A stretch of DNA of 13,157 nucleotides from CAZUSO01 sp964622775 (GCA_964622775.1 CAZUSO010000074.1:1-13157); one strand, 5' to 3'; shown: positions 1 through 8,089, numbered from the stretch's first letter. The notes: generated by a model not told the origin, from the letters alone. Numbers and translations: made by a program.

Positions 1-68
1 AACCTCTTGTTTTTGAAGTTGAATAATGAACTATCTATATTAATTTAACAATGCCAATATTTTTAAAC

Positions 69-104
69 CCCTGATATGCCCCATCGGTCCCCAGAACATC
101 AGGG
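69..104. repeat. 7-bp perfect inverted repeat upstream of metH module
   Basis: CCCTGAT (69-75) is exactly complementary to ATCAGGG (98-104), with a 22-nt spacer. It could form a hairpin in RNA from an upstream gene or in the metH leader. There is no T-run after it, so it is not a convincing intrinsic terminator. I could not match it to a known SAM or cobalamin riboswitch. It overlaps the first codons of the longest possible metH reading frame, which is one reason to prefer the later start at 169. Confidence 0.35.
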
Positions 105-128
105 TCTTCCTGTTGCCGTTGAAATAGC

Positions 129-136
129 TAATTTTG
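129..136 (+). promoter_or_regulatory. Bacteroidota -7-like element (TAATTTTG) before metH module
   Basis: TAATTTTG matches the TAnnTTTG -7 consensus of the Bacteroidota housekeeping sigma factor. No TTTG is seen at the expected spacing of about 19 bp upstream. Transcription would start near 142-146, shortly before the ATG at 169. This fits the downstream start and argues against initiation at the ATG at 76. Confidence 0.35.
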
Positions 137-168
137 CTCTTTTATCCTTTTTCTTTCAAACTGTATTT

Positions 169-1197
169 ATGTCCAGAACCGCACAGCTCAAAGACCTGTT
201 AACCCGCCGTATCCTTATCATAGACGGCGCTATGGGAACCATGATTCAAAAACACCACCTGCAGGAGACGGATTATCGCGGCACACGGTTCCGGGACTGG
301 CATTGCGATGTGAAAGGCAATAACGACCTGCTATCGCTGACCCGGCCGGATATTATCCTGGACATTCATCAGGCATATTTGGCAGCTGGCGCCCAGATAA
401 TCGAAACCAATACCTTTAATGCTCAGGCCGTTTCTCTGGCAGACTATGGTATGCAATCCATAGCTTATGAGCTCAATGTGGCAGCAGCTAAGACAGCATG
501 TGAAGCCATTCGGAATCACTGTGAAAAATGCGGCAGCGACGGAACGGACCTGTTTGTAGCAGGTGCTATCGGACCGATGAATAAGACCCTTTCCTTATCA
601 CCAGATGTCAATAATCCCGGTTACCGGGCTATCACTTTCGATGAAGTAGCCGATGCTTATTACGAGCAGGTACGTGGATTGGCAGACGGCGGCGCCGACA
701 TCCTGCTGATTGAGACCATCTTTGACACCCTGAATGCAAAAGCAGCGATCTTCGCCATTCTGAAATATTTTGAAGATTATCAAACCGAGCTCCCCATAAT
801 GATTTCCGGTACCATCACCGATGCATCGGGCAGAACCCTGAGCGGACAGGTGCTGGAGGCATTTTATATCTCCATGATGCATGCTAACCCGGTGAGCATC
901 GGGTTAAATTGTGCCTTAGGCGCTGCAGAGATGAAGCCCCATATCGAAGAGCTGGCTCAAATAGCCGAATGTTTTGTGACCGCTTATCCCAATGCGGGAT
1001 TACCTAATGCCATGGCTGAATACGATGAAACGCCCGGGCAGACGGCGGCAATCATTGCCGGATTTGCGGAAAAAGGCTGGGTAAATGCCGTGGGTGGTTG
1101 TTGCGGAACCACACCGGAACATATCAAGGCTATTGCAGAAGCTGTAAAACCATTTGAACCGCGAAAACGGCCATCTCCCGAAACGATAAATGAATGA
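169..1197 (+). CDS. metH: Homocysteine S-methyltransferase module of methionine synthase, free-standing
   Basis: This protein of about 342 residues corresponds to the N-terminal homocysteine-binding, zinc-dependent barrel of cobalamin-dependent methionine synthase, which transfers a methyl group from methylcobalamin to homocysteine in the cytoplasm. Visible motifs are ILIIDGAMGTMIQ near the start, ETNTFNAQ, LLIETIFDTLNA, GLNCALG and GGCCGTTPEH. The zinc ligands are Cys248, Cys311 and Cys312. The frame is open back to an ATG at 76, but family homology begins at MSRTAQLKDLL, so the ATG at 169 is chosen; a -7-like element lies between the two. The protein ends just after the barrel, where full-length MetH (about 1,200 aa) continues into folate, B12 and reactivation domains. 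Split MetH proteins are known in Bacteroidota, but the partner half is not downstream here. A betaine- or S-methylmethionine-type methyltransferase is less likely. Confidence 0.9.
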   Translation: MSRTAQLKDLLTRRILIIDGAMGTMIQKHHLQETDYRGTRFRDWHCDVKGNNDLLSLTRPDIILDIHQAYLAAGAQIIETNTFNAQAVSLADYGMQSIAYELNVAAAKTACEAIRNHCEKCGSDGTDLFVAGAIGPMNKTLSLSPDVNNPGYRAITFDEVADAYYEQVRGLADGGADILLIETIFDTLNAKAAIFAILKYFEDYQTELPIMISGTITDASGRTLSGQVLEAFYISMMHANPVSIGLNCALGAAEMKPHIEELAQIAECFVTAYPNAGLPNAMAEYDETPGQTAAIIAGFAEKGWVNAVGGCCGTTPEHIKAIAEAVKPFEPRKRPSPETINE

Positions 1198-1498
1198 AGT
1201 CTTCCTGACTGGGGAAACAGGTTAAAGCCGGGGTTTTTGAACAGGCGTATTATTATCGGGAAATAAAATTAATTTTGTATAGTTATTTTAAAAAAACAAA
1301 TTTTCAGAAACGCTTCTTTGACTTATTTTCCCAAATACATTCCTGATACTCAATTGGCATTTTCACATGAACCTGTGTAAATGCTGCTGTGTAGCAATAT
1401 TTTTTGCGTATCCGGGATCGGGCATAATTAAATCAGGAAATTATCCGGGCTGTATGCCGAATCAAAATTTATGAAGCTAATCAAAGAACGATATTTTT
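1198..1498. other. 301-bp intergenic region between metH module and btrH-like operon
   Basis: No convincing gene is present. It holds a TAATTTTG -7-like element at 1270-1277, which would give a leader of about 210 nt for the downstream operon. It also holds a 35-codon Cys-rich open frame (1367-1474, containing CKCCC) with no other support. No clear terminator for metH was found; the CCTG/CAGG pair at about 1204-1220 is too short. The sequence after the metH stop shows no resemblance to the missing MetH domains, so it is not a decayed remainder. Confidence 0.5.
1270..1277 (+). promoter_or_regulatory. Possible -7 element (TAATTTTG) of the btrH-alkB operon
   Basis: TAATTTTG fits TAnnTTTG. The nearest upstream TTTG (1236-1239) is about 30 bp away, longer than the usual spacing of about 19 bp, so the -33 element is poor. 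It is the only good -7 match seen between metH and the operon. Confidence 0.25.
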
Positions 1499-2524
1499 AT
1501 GGCCAGGCGATCCAATCTTAATTCGAAAAATTTCAAACACCATCCCCATGATCATTGCGAAAGTGGAGCCGTTACAAACCTGTATAATTTCTACGGACTT
1601 CCTTTCAGTGAAGCTATGGTTTTTGGCATTGGCGCAGGCATTTTTTTTGCGCATACCAACCTGCTCAAAACAATGGGGGCGCCTATAACAACTTACCGGA
1701 TTTTTCCGGGGAAAATTTTCCGGCAGGCTTCGGAGAGCTTAGGCATAAGGGTTGGCTCCACCTCGTTTATGCGTAAAAAGAATGCGCTGAGAAGCCTGAA
1801 CGAAAAACTCCAAAATAATATTCCCGTCGGCCTGCTGACCGATATGTACTATCTGGAATACATGCCGGACATCTTCCGGTTTCATTTCAACGCCCATAAC
1901 ATTGTAGCTTATGGTATGGAAAACGGGCATTATATGGTTAGCGATTCTATCCTGGAAATTCCGGTGCTGATTACGCCAGGGCAACTCCAGAGCGCCCGGT
2001 TCACTCCGGGTTTGTTAAGCCCCAGGGGAAAAATGTACTGGATTGAATCCATGCCCGGCTCGGTAGAGCTGAAACCCGCCATTGCAGAAGGCATCCGCTT
2101 AGCCTGCAAACGCATGACCACTGCCCGCCGAAACGGTAGCGGCTGGCTGGCTATTCAGACCCTGGCAAAACGGATTGCAAAATATTCCGTAAAACACAGC
2201 CCCGAACGTGCAGCCGCCTTATTGCTGAATATCGTCCGGATGCAGGAAGTAGTGGGTACAGGAGGCGGTGGATTCCGGCCGCTTTACAGCACCTTTTTAA
2301 AAGAAGCCGCAGAGGTATGCCATAACCAGGAGCTGGCCGCCTATGCCGAAAAGATGCAGGATATCGCCGCTGCCTGGAGAAGTTTCGCTATCATGTCGGC
2401 ACGCTGTGCCAAAACCAGGGGGCAACAGTCGGTTTCTTATCAGGATGTCAGTGACAGCCTGATGAAGATTGCACACCGGGAACGTGAATTTTTTACTGAA
2501 TTAAGTACCTGTAAAATCTTATAG
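1499..2524 (+). CDS. BtrH N-terminal domain / DUF4872 protein (putative acyl transferase)
   Basis: The first half resembles the N-terminal domain of butirosin protein BtrH, which moves an acyl group from an acyl carrier protein to an amine. The second half resembles DUF4872. The sequence shows HDHCESGAVTNLYNFYGL near residue 17, a FGIGAGIFF segment, FNAHNIVAYG and MVSDS. Cys20, His133 and Asp149 could form a cysteine-peptidase-like triad (inference from the fold). VVGTGGGGFRPLYSTFLKEAA near residue 250 is typical of the C-terminal domain. It has no signal peptide or membrane segment, so it is probably cytoplasmic. The ATG at 1499 is chosen because family homology begins within about 15 residues. 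It is the first gene of a three-gene unit, with only 3 bp to the next start. The substrate is unknown, and no acyl carrier protein is encoded in the window. Confidence 0.8.
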   Translation: MARRSNLNSKNFKHHPHDHCESGAVTNLYNFYGLPFSEAMVFGIGAGIFFAHTNLLKTMGAPITTYRIFPGKIFRQASESLGIRVGSTSFMRKKNALRSLNEKLQNNIPVGLLTDMYYLEYMPDIFRFHFNAHNIVAYGMENGHYMVSDSILEIPVLITPGQLQSARFTPGLLSPRGKMYWIESMPGSVELKPAIAEGIRLACKRMTTARRNGSGWLAIQTLAKRIAKYSVKHSPERAAALLLNIVRMQEVVGTGGGGFRPLYSTFLKEAAEVCHNQELAAYAEKMQDIAAAWRSFAIMSARCAKTRGQQSVSYQDVSDSLMKIAHREREFFTELSTCKIL

Positions 2525-2527
2525 GCG

Positions 2528-2884
2528 ATGACAACAATTGATATACCTTCCGATATGCTTTTCCTGTTCATCATCAAGATGGATCTGCAGATGCTGGACA
2601 ATCTGCTTGATGATGACATGCAATACCTGGGCAAACCGAAGCCGGAATTTATTGCATGGCTGAAAGAGGAATTTGAACGATACCGGTCTATGGGCGATAC
2701 CGACCTGCTGGCGCTGGAAGGGCGCTTTAATCAACAGTCCGAATCAGGATATTCCTTTATGGGGAATCATTCCAAACAAAGACTGGATCTGGTGATTCAG
2801 GTCAATGATAAGAAAGAAGCTGTCCGGCTTACTACTGCACCGGATTTCGTCTTTAATGACTTCAAGTTTGGCAATCTTTTTTAA
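2528..2884 (+). CDS. Hypothetical 118-aa protein between btrH-like and alkB genes
   Basis: I do not recognise this protein. It starts 3 bp after the btrH-like stop and ends 5 bp before the alkB start, so it is almost certainly co-transcribed and translated with them. It is soluble, without a signal peptide or clear membrane segment. It has an acidic helical first half (LQMLDNLLDDDMQYLG, then FIAWLKEEFERYRSMGD) and a second half that looks beta-rich, ending in a hydrophobic and aromatic tail (FVFNDFKFGNLF). No Cys pairs or metal motifs are visible. A small alpha+beta fold such as an NTF2-like or carrier/adaptor protein is possible but unproven. A later Met (MDLQM, residue 18) could be the true start. 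Confidence 0.75.
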   Translation: MTTIDIPSDMLFLFIIKMDLQMLDNLLDDDMQYLGKPKPEFIAWLKEEFERYRSMGDTDLLALEGRFNQQSESGYSFMGNHSKQRLDLVIQVNDKKEAVRLTTAPDFVFNDFKFGNLF

Positions 2885-2889
2885 GCATC

Positions 2890-3981
2890 ATGACGCGGCG
2901 GCTGAAAGAAAACATCAGTAACTTAAAATACTTAGTGGTGCTGACCATACCGGCAGGAGTCTGGCTGGCCTTGTCGGGGGAAGGGATGATCAGTTTCCTC
3001 CTCCCCTTTATGAACTTTCTGGTAATCCCGCTGCTGGATTTTTTTCTGCCGGAATCCCGGGAAAATGTTCCCGCTGCATCCGAAGGCCGCATCAAATCAA
3101 ACCGCTTATTCGACTGGATACTTTATCTCAATGTACCCTGCCAGTATTTCCTGCTGTTTTACATGCTGACGACTGTTACTTCCGGACAATTCCTCTGGTG
3201 GGAATCTGTAGGTAAAGTATGGAGCATGGGAATCTGCTCGGCGGTATTAGGCATCAATACCGCTCATGAATTGGGACACCGTCAGAACAAGCGCGACCAA
3301 TGGCTGGCTAAGCTGCTGCTGTTCACCTGTATGTATTCCCATTTTTTTGTGGAGCATAACCGTGGTCATCATAAATATGTAGCCACCCCATTGGATCCGG
3401 CTACCGCCCGCCGTAACGAACCGGTATTCCTGTTTTATTTTCGCTCCATTTTTTTGGGCTATCGTTCTGCCTGGAATATCTCCAACAAGCTCTGCATCAA
3501 ACAGGGGCATAAAGCATTATCATTCCGGAATGAGATGATTCGTCTGCATCTGCTGCAACTCCTGATGCTGCTGGTTATCTTTTTATGCTTTGGCTGGTTA
3601 GGCATTGCCCTGTTTTTGATTCAGTCGGCCATTGGAATTCTGGTGTTAGAAACCATTAATTATGTGGAGCATTACGGGCTGTTCCGGAAACAGTTGCCGG
3701 ACGGAAATTATGAGAAGGTAAGGCCCGTCCATTCCTGGAACTCCGATCATATCCTGGGTCGTATTATGCTGCTGGAGCTGACCAGGCATTCGGATCATCA
3801 TTACAAATCAACCCGGAAATACCAGATTCTCCGGCATTTTGATGGCAGTCCGCAATTGCCTTTGGGCTATCCCGGCTCTATGGTGCTGGCCTGGATTCCG
3901 CCGCTTTGGTTCCGTATTATGAATAAAAGAATTGACCTGATGGCTATGCAAGACAAGGATCTGCAGATTTCTGAAAACTGA
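2890..3981 (+). CDS. alkB: AlkB-type membrane di-iron alkane/fatty acyl monooxygenase
   Basis: This is a 363-aa integral membrane hydroxylase that would use a di-iron centre, O2 and electrons from rubredoxin or ferredoxin to hydroxylate a terminal alkyl carbon. All the histidine boxes are present: HELGH (His126, His130), EHNRGHH (His156, His160, His161), NYVEHYGL (His261) and RHSDHH (His300, His303, His304). LRHFDGSPQLPLGYPGS and PPLWFRIM follow, as in alkane 1-monooxygenases. Hydrophobic stretches lie near residues 15-50, 75-125 and 215-255. It is slightly shorter than typical AlkB (about 400 aa) and has no fused rubredoxin; no rubredoxin or reductase gene lies in the window. It is last in the btrH-like operon. 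Its substrate may be an acyl or lipid intermediate of that operon, not a free alkane (inference). Confidence 0.9.
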   Translation: MTRRLKENISNLKYLVVLTIPAGVWLALSGEGMISFLLPFMNFLVIPLLDFFLPESRENVPAASEGRIKSNRLFDWILYLNVPCQYFLLFYMLTTVTSGQFLWWESVGKVWSMGICSAVLGINTAHELGHRQNKRDQWLAKLLLFTCMYSHFFVEHNRGHHKYVATPLDPATARRNEPVFLFYFRSIFLGYRSAWNISNKLCIKQGHKALSFRNEMIRLHLLQLLMLLVIFLCFGWLGIALFLIQSAIGILVLETINYVEHYGLFRKQLPDGNYEKVRPVHSWNSDHILGRIMLLELTRHSDHHYKSTRKYQILRHFDGSPQLPLGYPGSMVLAWIPPLWFRIMNKRIDLMAMQDKDLQISEN

Positions 3982-4075
3982 TAAGCACACTGTTTCGGTG
4001 CAATGTATCCGTAAAGCAGCCAGGTCGATCCTCTTTTGATTTTTTATATTAAAGATTATTTTTACAAAAAATTTC

Positions 4076-5836
4076 ATGAAAAAGATATTTCCATTCCTGT
4101 GCTTTTCCCTGTTTACCATTTTTTCCGCACAAGCTCAATTTTCAGAAACAGCGCACTCCGCATATTTTGAAGAGCCGCAGGATGGCTATTCCAAACTGCT
4201 TTGCTTAAGTAATCAGCATACCGCTTTTGTTCATTTCCAGCTGAACGGAAAAGTGGTATTCAGACTCTTCGATGCCGGTTTCAAAACAATTGCGGAACAA
4301 CAGGTAAAAGGCTCTTTTGATAATCTGAAAAACCCCAATTTGGTCGATTTAGACGATGTGGCTATTCTCGGCCTGTTTGAAAATAAAGCCGGAGTTACCG
4401 CTGTCATTTCTTCCGTTAAAAAAGACGATATCATCCTTACCCGTATGGTGTTCGATAAAAACGACGGGCATCTGATTGCGGATGAGCAGCTACAATCCGT
4501 TCCGCGTCAGAAAATGGAAGTAGTGATGGTGTGGAATGTGTATGCCAAAAAGGATGAATTGCTGGACAAGCTGCTGATGCCGGTTTCCTGCTTCAAACTG
4601 CTCAGGCACCGGGATGGAAAACATTATACGCTCATCAGCTATAACTCCCAAAATGAAGCCGGCGACCCGAACCAGGATACCCGGATATTACAGTTTGACG
4701 AAAACAATCAGCTTGTCCGTGAAACCAATTTAAAAGTCGCTGATAATACCATGCGGCGCATAGGTGTTTTGGATGCCAGTGAAACGGACAATAATCAGCT
4801 TGTGCTGCTGGTAAAAGGCGCCGGTGCAGCATCACCTAAAAGCAAAACTACCATCAAAGCCATCTACCTGGCGCCGGTTACTTTTGACGAAAGCCCCACC
4901 ATTTTGGAAAATATAAATTTTGCCGGAGCGAAAAACCTGAAAGATGCCCGGTTGTATTTTAACCCGGCAACAAAACAATACCTCATTTTCTCCACGAAAG
5001 AATTGATGCCGGATATGAAAAGCAAACCATTCGCACCGGAAAAAAACAATGAGATCATACGCCCGAATGTTTATAAAACCATTTACAAACCCGGCGCTTC
5101 TCAATCGCAGACCACGCTGCTAAGCTCGCCGGCCCTGAGTTCGGTAGCATCGGGGAAATACCATAAACAAGGAACCTTGTCTTTGCTGCCCTGCCATGTT
5201 AGTTTTTTTCCAAACGGAGATTACCGGGTTATTTATGAAGAATATTATATCCGGCACATTAGCTATTCATCAGGGAAAATTCCAAATGCCGGCGGTTCCG
5301 GCATTAAAATGGGTGGTTCTTCCGGAGCAAATTCAAAATCGAGCAGTACCAAAATTCATAAAGGCGATATCGGGATTGTAGAATACCATGCCGACAATAC
5401 CGAAAAAGGCGCATACTACATTCCCAAGGATTACCTCATTTTTGACAAAACGGAATTGAAGGATTATGCTTATCTCCACGGAGCTGTGCCTGAAATGAAA
5501 AGAGGATTGGGCCTTAAATCATTCTATTATTTGGAAAATGCCTCCACGCCCATGATTTTGTTTAATGATGAAGTTGCCGATGCAGAACGTGTCGAAGAAG
5601 GTAAAAAAGTAAAGACTATTATGGGCACGGAAGATTGTATCGGCTATTTCGTGTCTTTATCGGGCGATGAAGAAATGCCCACCCGAAAACCTGTTTTTTC
5701 AGGTGATGAAAAAAGACCTGTCGGAATCTTTTCCACCAGTGATTATGACCCCGAACGTCACTTATTGCTTACCCTGAAATTAGACAAGGCACATCCGAAT
5801 AAAGGCGTTCAGGTAGTGGGGTATAAAATTGATTAG
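4076..5836 (+). CDS. Secreted hypothetical protein, 586 aa
   Basis: The function is not recognised. It begins with a clear Sec signal peptide (MKKIFPFLCFSLFTIFSAQA, cleavage likely before Gln21), so it is exported to the periplasm or surface. The mature part is rich in alternating hydrophobic and polar segments with many Phe, Tyr and Asn, resembling a beta-propeller-like or beta-rich protein (inference). A low-complexity Gly/Ser stretch occurs near residues 400-425 (AGGSGIKMGGSSGANSKSSS), probably a flexible loop between domains. No catalytic motif, lipobox or type IX sorting domain is evident; the C-terminus is a plain VVGYKID. The start is fixed by the signal peptide. It follows alkB after 94 bp and precedes the SGNH hydrolase by 54 bp. 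Confidence 0.8.
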   Translation: MKKIFPFLCFSLFTIFSAQAQFSETAHSAYFEEPQDGYSKLLCLSNQHTAFVHFQLNGKVVFRLFDAGFKTIAEQQVKGSFDNLKNPNLVDLDDVAILGLFENKAGVTAVISSVKKDDIILTRMVFDKNDGHLIADEQLQSVPRQKMEVVMVWNVYAKKDELLDKLLMPVSCFKLLRHRDGKHYTLISYNSQNEAGDPNQDTRILQFDENNQLVRETNLKVADNTMRRIGVLDASETDNNQLVLLVKGAGAASPKSKTTIKAIYLAPVTFDESPTILENINFAGAKNLKDARLYFNPATKQYLIFSTKELMPDMKSKPFAPEKNNEIIRPNVYKTIYKPGASQSQTTLLSSPALSSVASGKYHKQGTLSLLPCHVSFFPNGDYRVIYEEYYIRHISYSSGKIPNAGGSGIKMGGSSGANSKSSSTKIHKGDIGIVEYHADNTEKGAYYIPKDYLIFDKTELKDYAYLHGAVPEMKRGLGLKSFYYLENASTPMILFNDEVADAERVEEGKKVKTIMGTEDCIGYFVSLSGDEEMPTRKPVFSGDEKRPVGIFSTSDYDPERHLLLTLKLDKAHPNKGVQVVGYKID

Positions 5837-5840
5837 CCTT

Positions 5841-5882
5841 CGGAAATATGTGCTCCTTTATCTTTTTAACCGGTAATTTCCG
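5841..5882. repeat. 7-bp perfect inverted repeat ahead of SGNH hydrolase
   Basis: CGGAAAT (5841-5847) is complementary to ATTTCCG (5876-5882), with a 28-nt spacer containing TATCTTTT (5859-5866), a weak -7-like element. The right arm ends 8 bp before the ATG at 5891. It may be an RNA hairpin in the leader, an operator pair, or chance. Confidence 0.3.
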
Positions 5883-5890
5883 TTTCAACT

Positions 5891-6517
5891 ATGCTTCGAT
5901 ATTTAGCGATTGGCGATTCTTATACTATTGGCGAACAGGTGGCGCATGAACAGAATTTCCCGAACCAAACGGCTCGCCTGCTGAACACCATTTATGCGCT
6001 GCAGGTACATCATCCTGAAATCATAGCGATTACCGGCTGGACTACGGATGAGCTGATGGCTGCTATCAGAGAAAAGAATATGCAGGATGTTTTCGACTTT
6101 GTGACCCTGCTTATCGGCGTAAATAATCAGTATCGTGGTCGCAGCGTGGAAGATTACGAACCGGAATTTAGCGCATTGCTGGAAACGGCCATCCATTTTG
6201 CCGGAGGCCGTCCGGATAAAGTGTTTGTGCTGTCCATTCCCGACTGGGGCGTGACACCCTTTGCTGCCGACCGTGATGCACAGCAAATTGCAGAAGCGAT
6301 TGACCGCTACAATGCAGCCAATAGCCGGATTGCCAAAGCCGCCGGCTGCCCCTATCTCGACATTACCGAAAGCAGCCGCGAGCATGGAACGGATCCCCGG
6401 TATGTAGCGGAAGACGGCCTGCATTATTCAGGAAAAGAATATGAAGCCTGGGCGATGCGGTTGGCTCCCATGATCGCAGCAGCTTTCCGACAGAGATTTA
6501 AGAACTTATTGCATTAA
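5891..6517 (+). CDS. SGNH/GDSL-family hydrolase (esterase/lipase-like)
   Basis: This 208-aa serine hydrolase has the four SGNH blocks. GDSY holds nucleophile Ser10, Gly49 lies in ITGWTTDE, Asn78 lies in IGVNNQYRG, and Asp175/His178 lie in DGLHYS. It would cleave ester bonds, for example in lipids, acylated sugars or short esters. There is no signal peptide, so it is probably cytoplasmic. The length is usual for a single-domain member. The ATG at 5891 is chosen because the beta strand leading to GDSY begins only a few residues later. Its neighbours, a secreted protein and a polysaccharide flippase, suggest an envelope role, but this is only context. Confidence 0.88.
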   Translation: MLRYLAIGDSYTIGEQVAHEQNFPNQTARLLNTIYALQVHHPEIIAITGWTTDELMAAIREKNMQDVFDFVTLLIGVNNQYRGRSVEDYEPEFSALLETAIHFAGGRPDKVFVLSIPDWGVTPFAADRDAQQIAEAIDRYNAANSRIAKAAGCPYLDITESSREHGTDPRYVAEDGLHYSGKEYEAWAMRLAPMIAAAFRQRFKNLLH

Positions 6518-6536
6518 TGGCTGCCTCTAAAATTCG

Positions 6537-6544
6537 TAGGTTTG
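6537..6544 (+). promoter_or_regulatory. -7 element (TAGGTTTG) of the flippase gene
   Basis: TAGGTTTG is a full match to TAnnTTTG. It lies 20-27 bp after the SGNH stop and 15 bp before the TTG start at 6560. The nearest upstream TTG (6509-6511) is about 25 bp away, a little farther than ideal. Transcription would start near 6550, giving a leader of about 10 nt. Confidence 0.4.
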
Positions 6545-6559
6545 CCAAAATTTTCCTGA

Positions 6560-8089
6560 TTGACAGCAATAAAGCAATTGGCCGGACAAACCTTATGGTA
6601 CGGGCTCAGTAATGTGGGCGCCCGGTTACTGAATTATGCGCTCACGCCCATCCTGACCTATCTGATGGTGAGCGGCAGTGCACAGGTGCAGTACGGGAAC
6701 ATGACACTGATTTATGCCTGGGCGGCGGTATTGAATGTCGTCTTTACCTATGGTTTTGAAACAGCCTATTTCCGGTTTTATAATAAGGAAGGTGCGAAGC
6801 ATAACCGTATTTTTGAAACGGCCTTTGGCTCCATCTTCACCAGTACATTTTTATTTGCTTTCCTGCTGTTTTTCTTCCGGCAACCCATTGCCCGTTTCTT
6901 TGAGATAGATCAGTATGCGCATTACATTACCTGGTGTATTGCATTTATTGCTTTAGATGCGCTGGCTGCCATTCCATTTGCACGACTCAGGCAGGAAAAT
7001 AAGCCTCGCAAATACGCTTTTATCAAGATTTTCGGTATTGTTATCAACCTGGGCGGCATTCTTTTTTTCATGGTGTATTTCCCGAAAATCGCCCGGGAAA
7101 ATCCGCACACCGCATTCAGTAAATGGTATCTGCAGCAGAATGAACTGGGCTATATTCTGTTTGCTAACCTGCTGCAAAGCCTGTTTGTGTTCATCGCGCT
7201 GTTTCAGGAATGGCGACTGTTCCGATTCCGGATGGACAAGCATACCTGGCGGCAGATGATTATTTATAGTTCCCCGATGATTATCGTAGGTTTGGCCGGC
7301 ATGGTGAATGAGGTGATGGATCGTCAGATGCTGGCCTGGCGGCTACCCTTTGATGCTGCCGACAATAAAAAACTGATTGCCATTTATGCCGCCAATTATA
7401 AATTAGCTATTTTCATTACCATTTTTCTGCAGGCCTTCAAGATGGCGGCAGAACCTTTTTTCTTCAACCAGGCAAAAGAAAAAAATGCGCCGGTAGTATA
7501 TGCAAGGGTAATGAAATGGTTTGCAATTACTCTGGCAATCGCCTTTTTATTTACAACCCTGTATATTGATTTGTTGCAATATTTTGTAGGCAGCTCATAC
7601 CGGAGCGGCTTAGGCGTAGTGCCCATTTTGTTAGCCGCCAATGTCTTCCTGGGTATATATTATAATCTCTCGGTCTGGTACAAGCTGACCGACAAAATGC
7701 GGATCGGTATGTACATCACGCTTATCGGCGCCTTCATTACCTTAGTCGGGAATTACTGCTTCATACCGGACTGGGGTTATTATGCCGCTGCCTGGACTAC
7801 CTGTATCTGTTATTTCAGCATGGTCGTTATTACCTATTATATAGGACAGCGATATTTCCCGGTACCTTATCCGGTCAAAAAAATTATCTCCTATTTAGTC
7901 TGTGCTTTGCTGATATTTGGCTCCCAGCAATTAATCACTTTTGCCACGCAGTCGCTTGGTAATTCTGCTCAATTGATTCTGCGCACGATCAGCGGAAGTA
8001 TGGGAATGCTGGCATTTCTGTACCTGGTGTTTGTGATAGAAAAGCAGGAGCTGAAAGGAATGCCGGTGATAGGAAAACTGATAAGGTAA
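6560..8089 (+). CDS. Polysaccharide (Wzx/MATE-like) flippase, TTG start
   Basis: This polytopic inner-membrane protein of about 509 aa belongs to the oligosaccharide/polysaccharide biosynthesis flippase group, which moves lipid-linked glycans across the membrane. The N-terminus IKQLAGQTLWYGLSNVGARLLNYALTPI-type pattern is characteristic, and about 12-14 hydrophobic segments follow to the C-terminus. The start is TTG: an in-frame TGA (6557-6559) lies directly before it, and starting at any later ATG would remove the conserved first helix. No glycosyltransferase or polymerase gene lies beside it, so the exported glycan is unknown. It ends 184 bp before polA, and an intrinsic terminator lies in that gap. 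Confidence 0.85.
   Translation: MTAIKQLAGQTLWYGLSNVGARLLNYALTPILTYLMVSGSAQVQYGNMTLIYAWAAVLNVVFTYGFETAYFRFYNKEGAKHNRIFETAFGSIFTSTFLFAFLLFFFRQPIARFFEIDQYAHYITWCIAFIALDALAAIPFARLRQENKPRKYAFIKIFGIVINLGGILFFMVYFPKIARENPHTAFSKWYLQQNELGYILFANLLQSLFVFIALFQEWRLFRFRMDKHTWRQMIIYSSPMIIVGLAGMVNEVMDRQMLAWRLPFDAADNKKLIAIYAANYKLAIFITIFLQAFKMAAEPFFFNQAKEKNAPVVYARVMKWFAITLAIAFLFTTLYIDLLQYFVGSSYRSGLGVVPILLAANVFLGIYYNLSVWYKLTDKMRIGMYITLIGAFITLVGNYCFIPDWGYYAAAWTTCICYFSMVVITYYIGQRYFPVPYPVKKIISYLVCALLIFGSQQLITFATQSLGNSAQLILRTISGSMGMLAFLYLVFVIEKQELKGMPVIGKLIR

Noticed and set aside
76..168. N-terminal extension of 31 residues on the metH module
   Set aside because: The extension has no family homology, overlaps a hairpin and a -7-like element, and family similarity begins at the Met encoded at 169.
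1..168. SAM or cobalamin riboswitch upstream of metH
   Set aside because: The leader shows only one 7-bp hairpin and none of the conserved cores of these riboswitches.
1367..1474. 35-codon Cys-rich ORF (CKCCC) ahead of the btrH-like gene
   Set aside because: It has no ribosome site, no coupling and no recognised relation to peptide natural products; frames this short are common by chance.
1471..1521. 16-codon frame overlapping the btrH-like start
   Set aside because: Too short and out of frame with a well-supported gene.
5903..6424. 173-codon minus-strand open frame inside the SGNH hydrolase
   Set aside because: It mirrors a gene with clear catalytic motifs and has no motif of its own.
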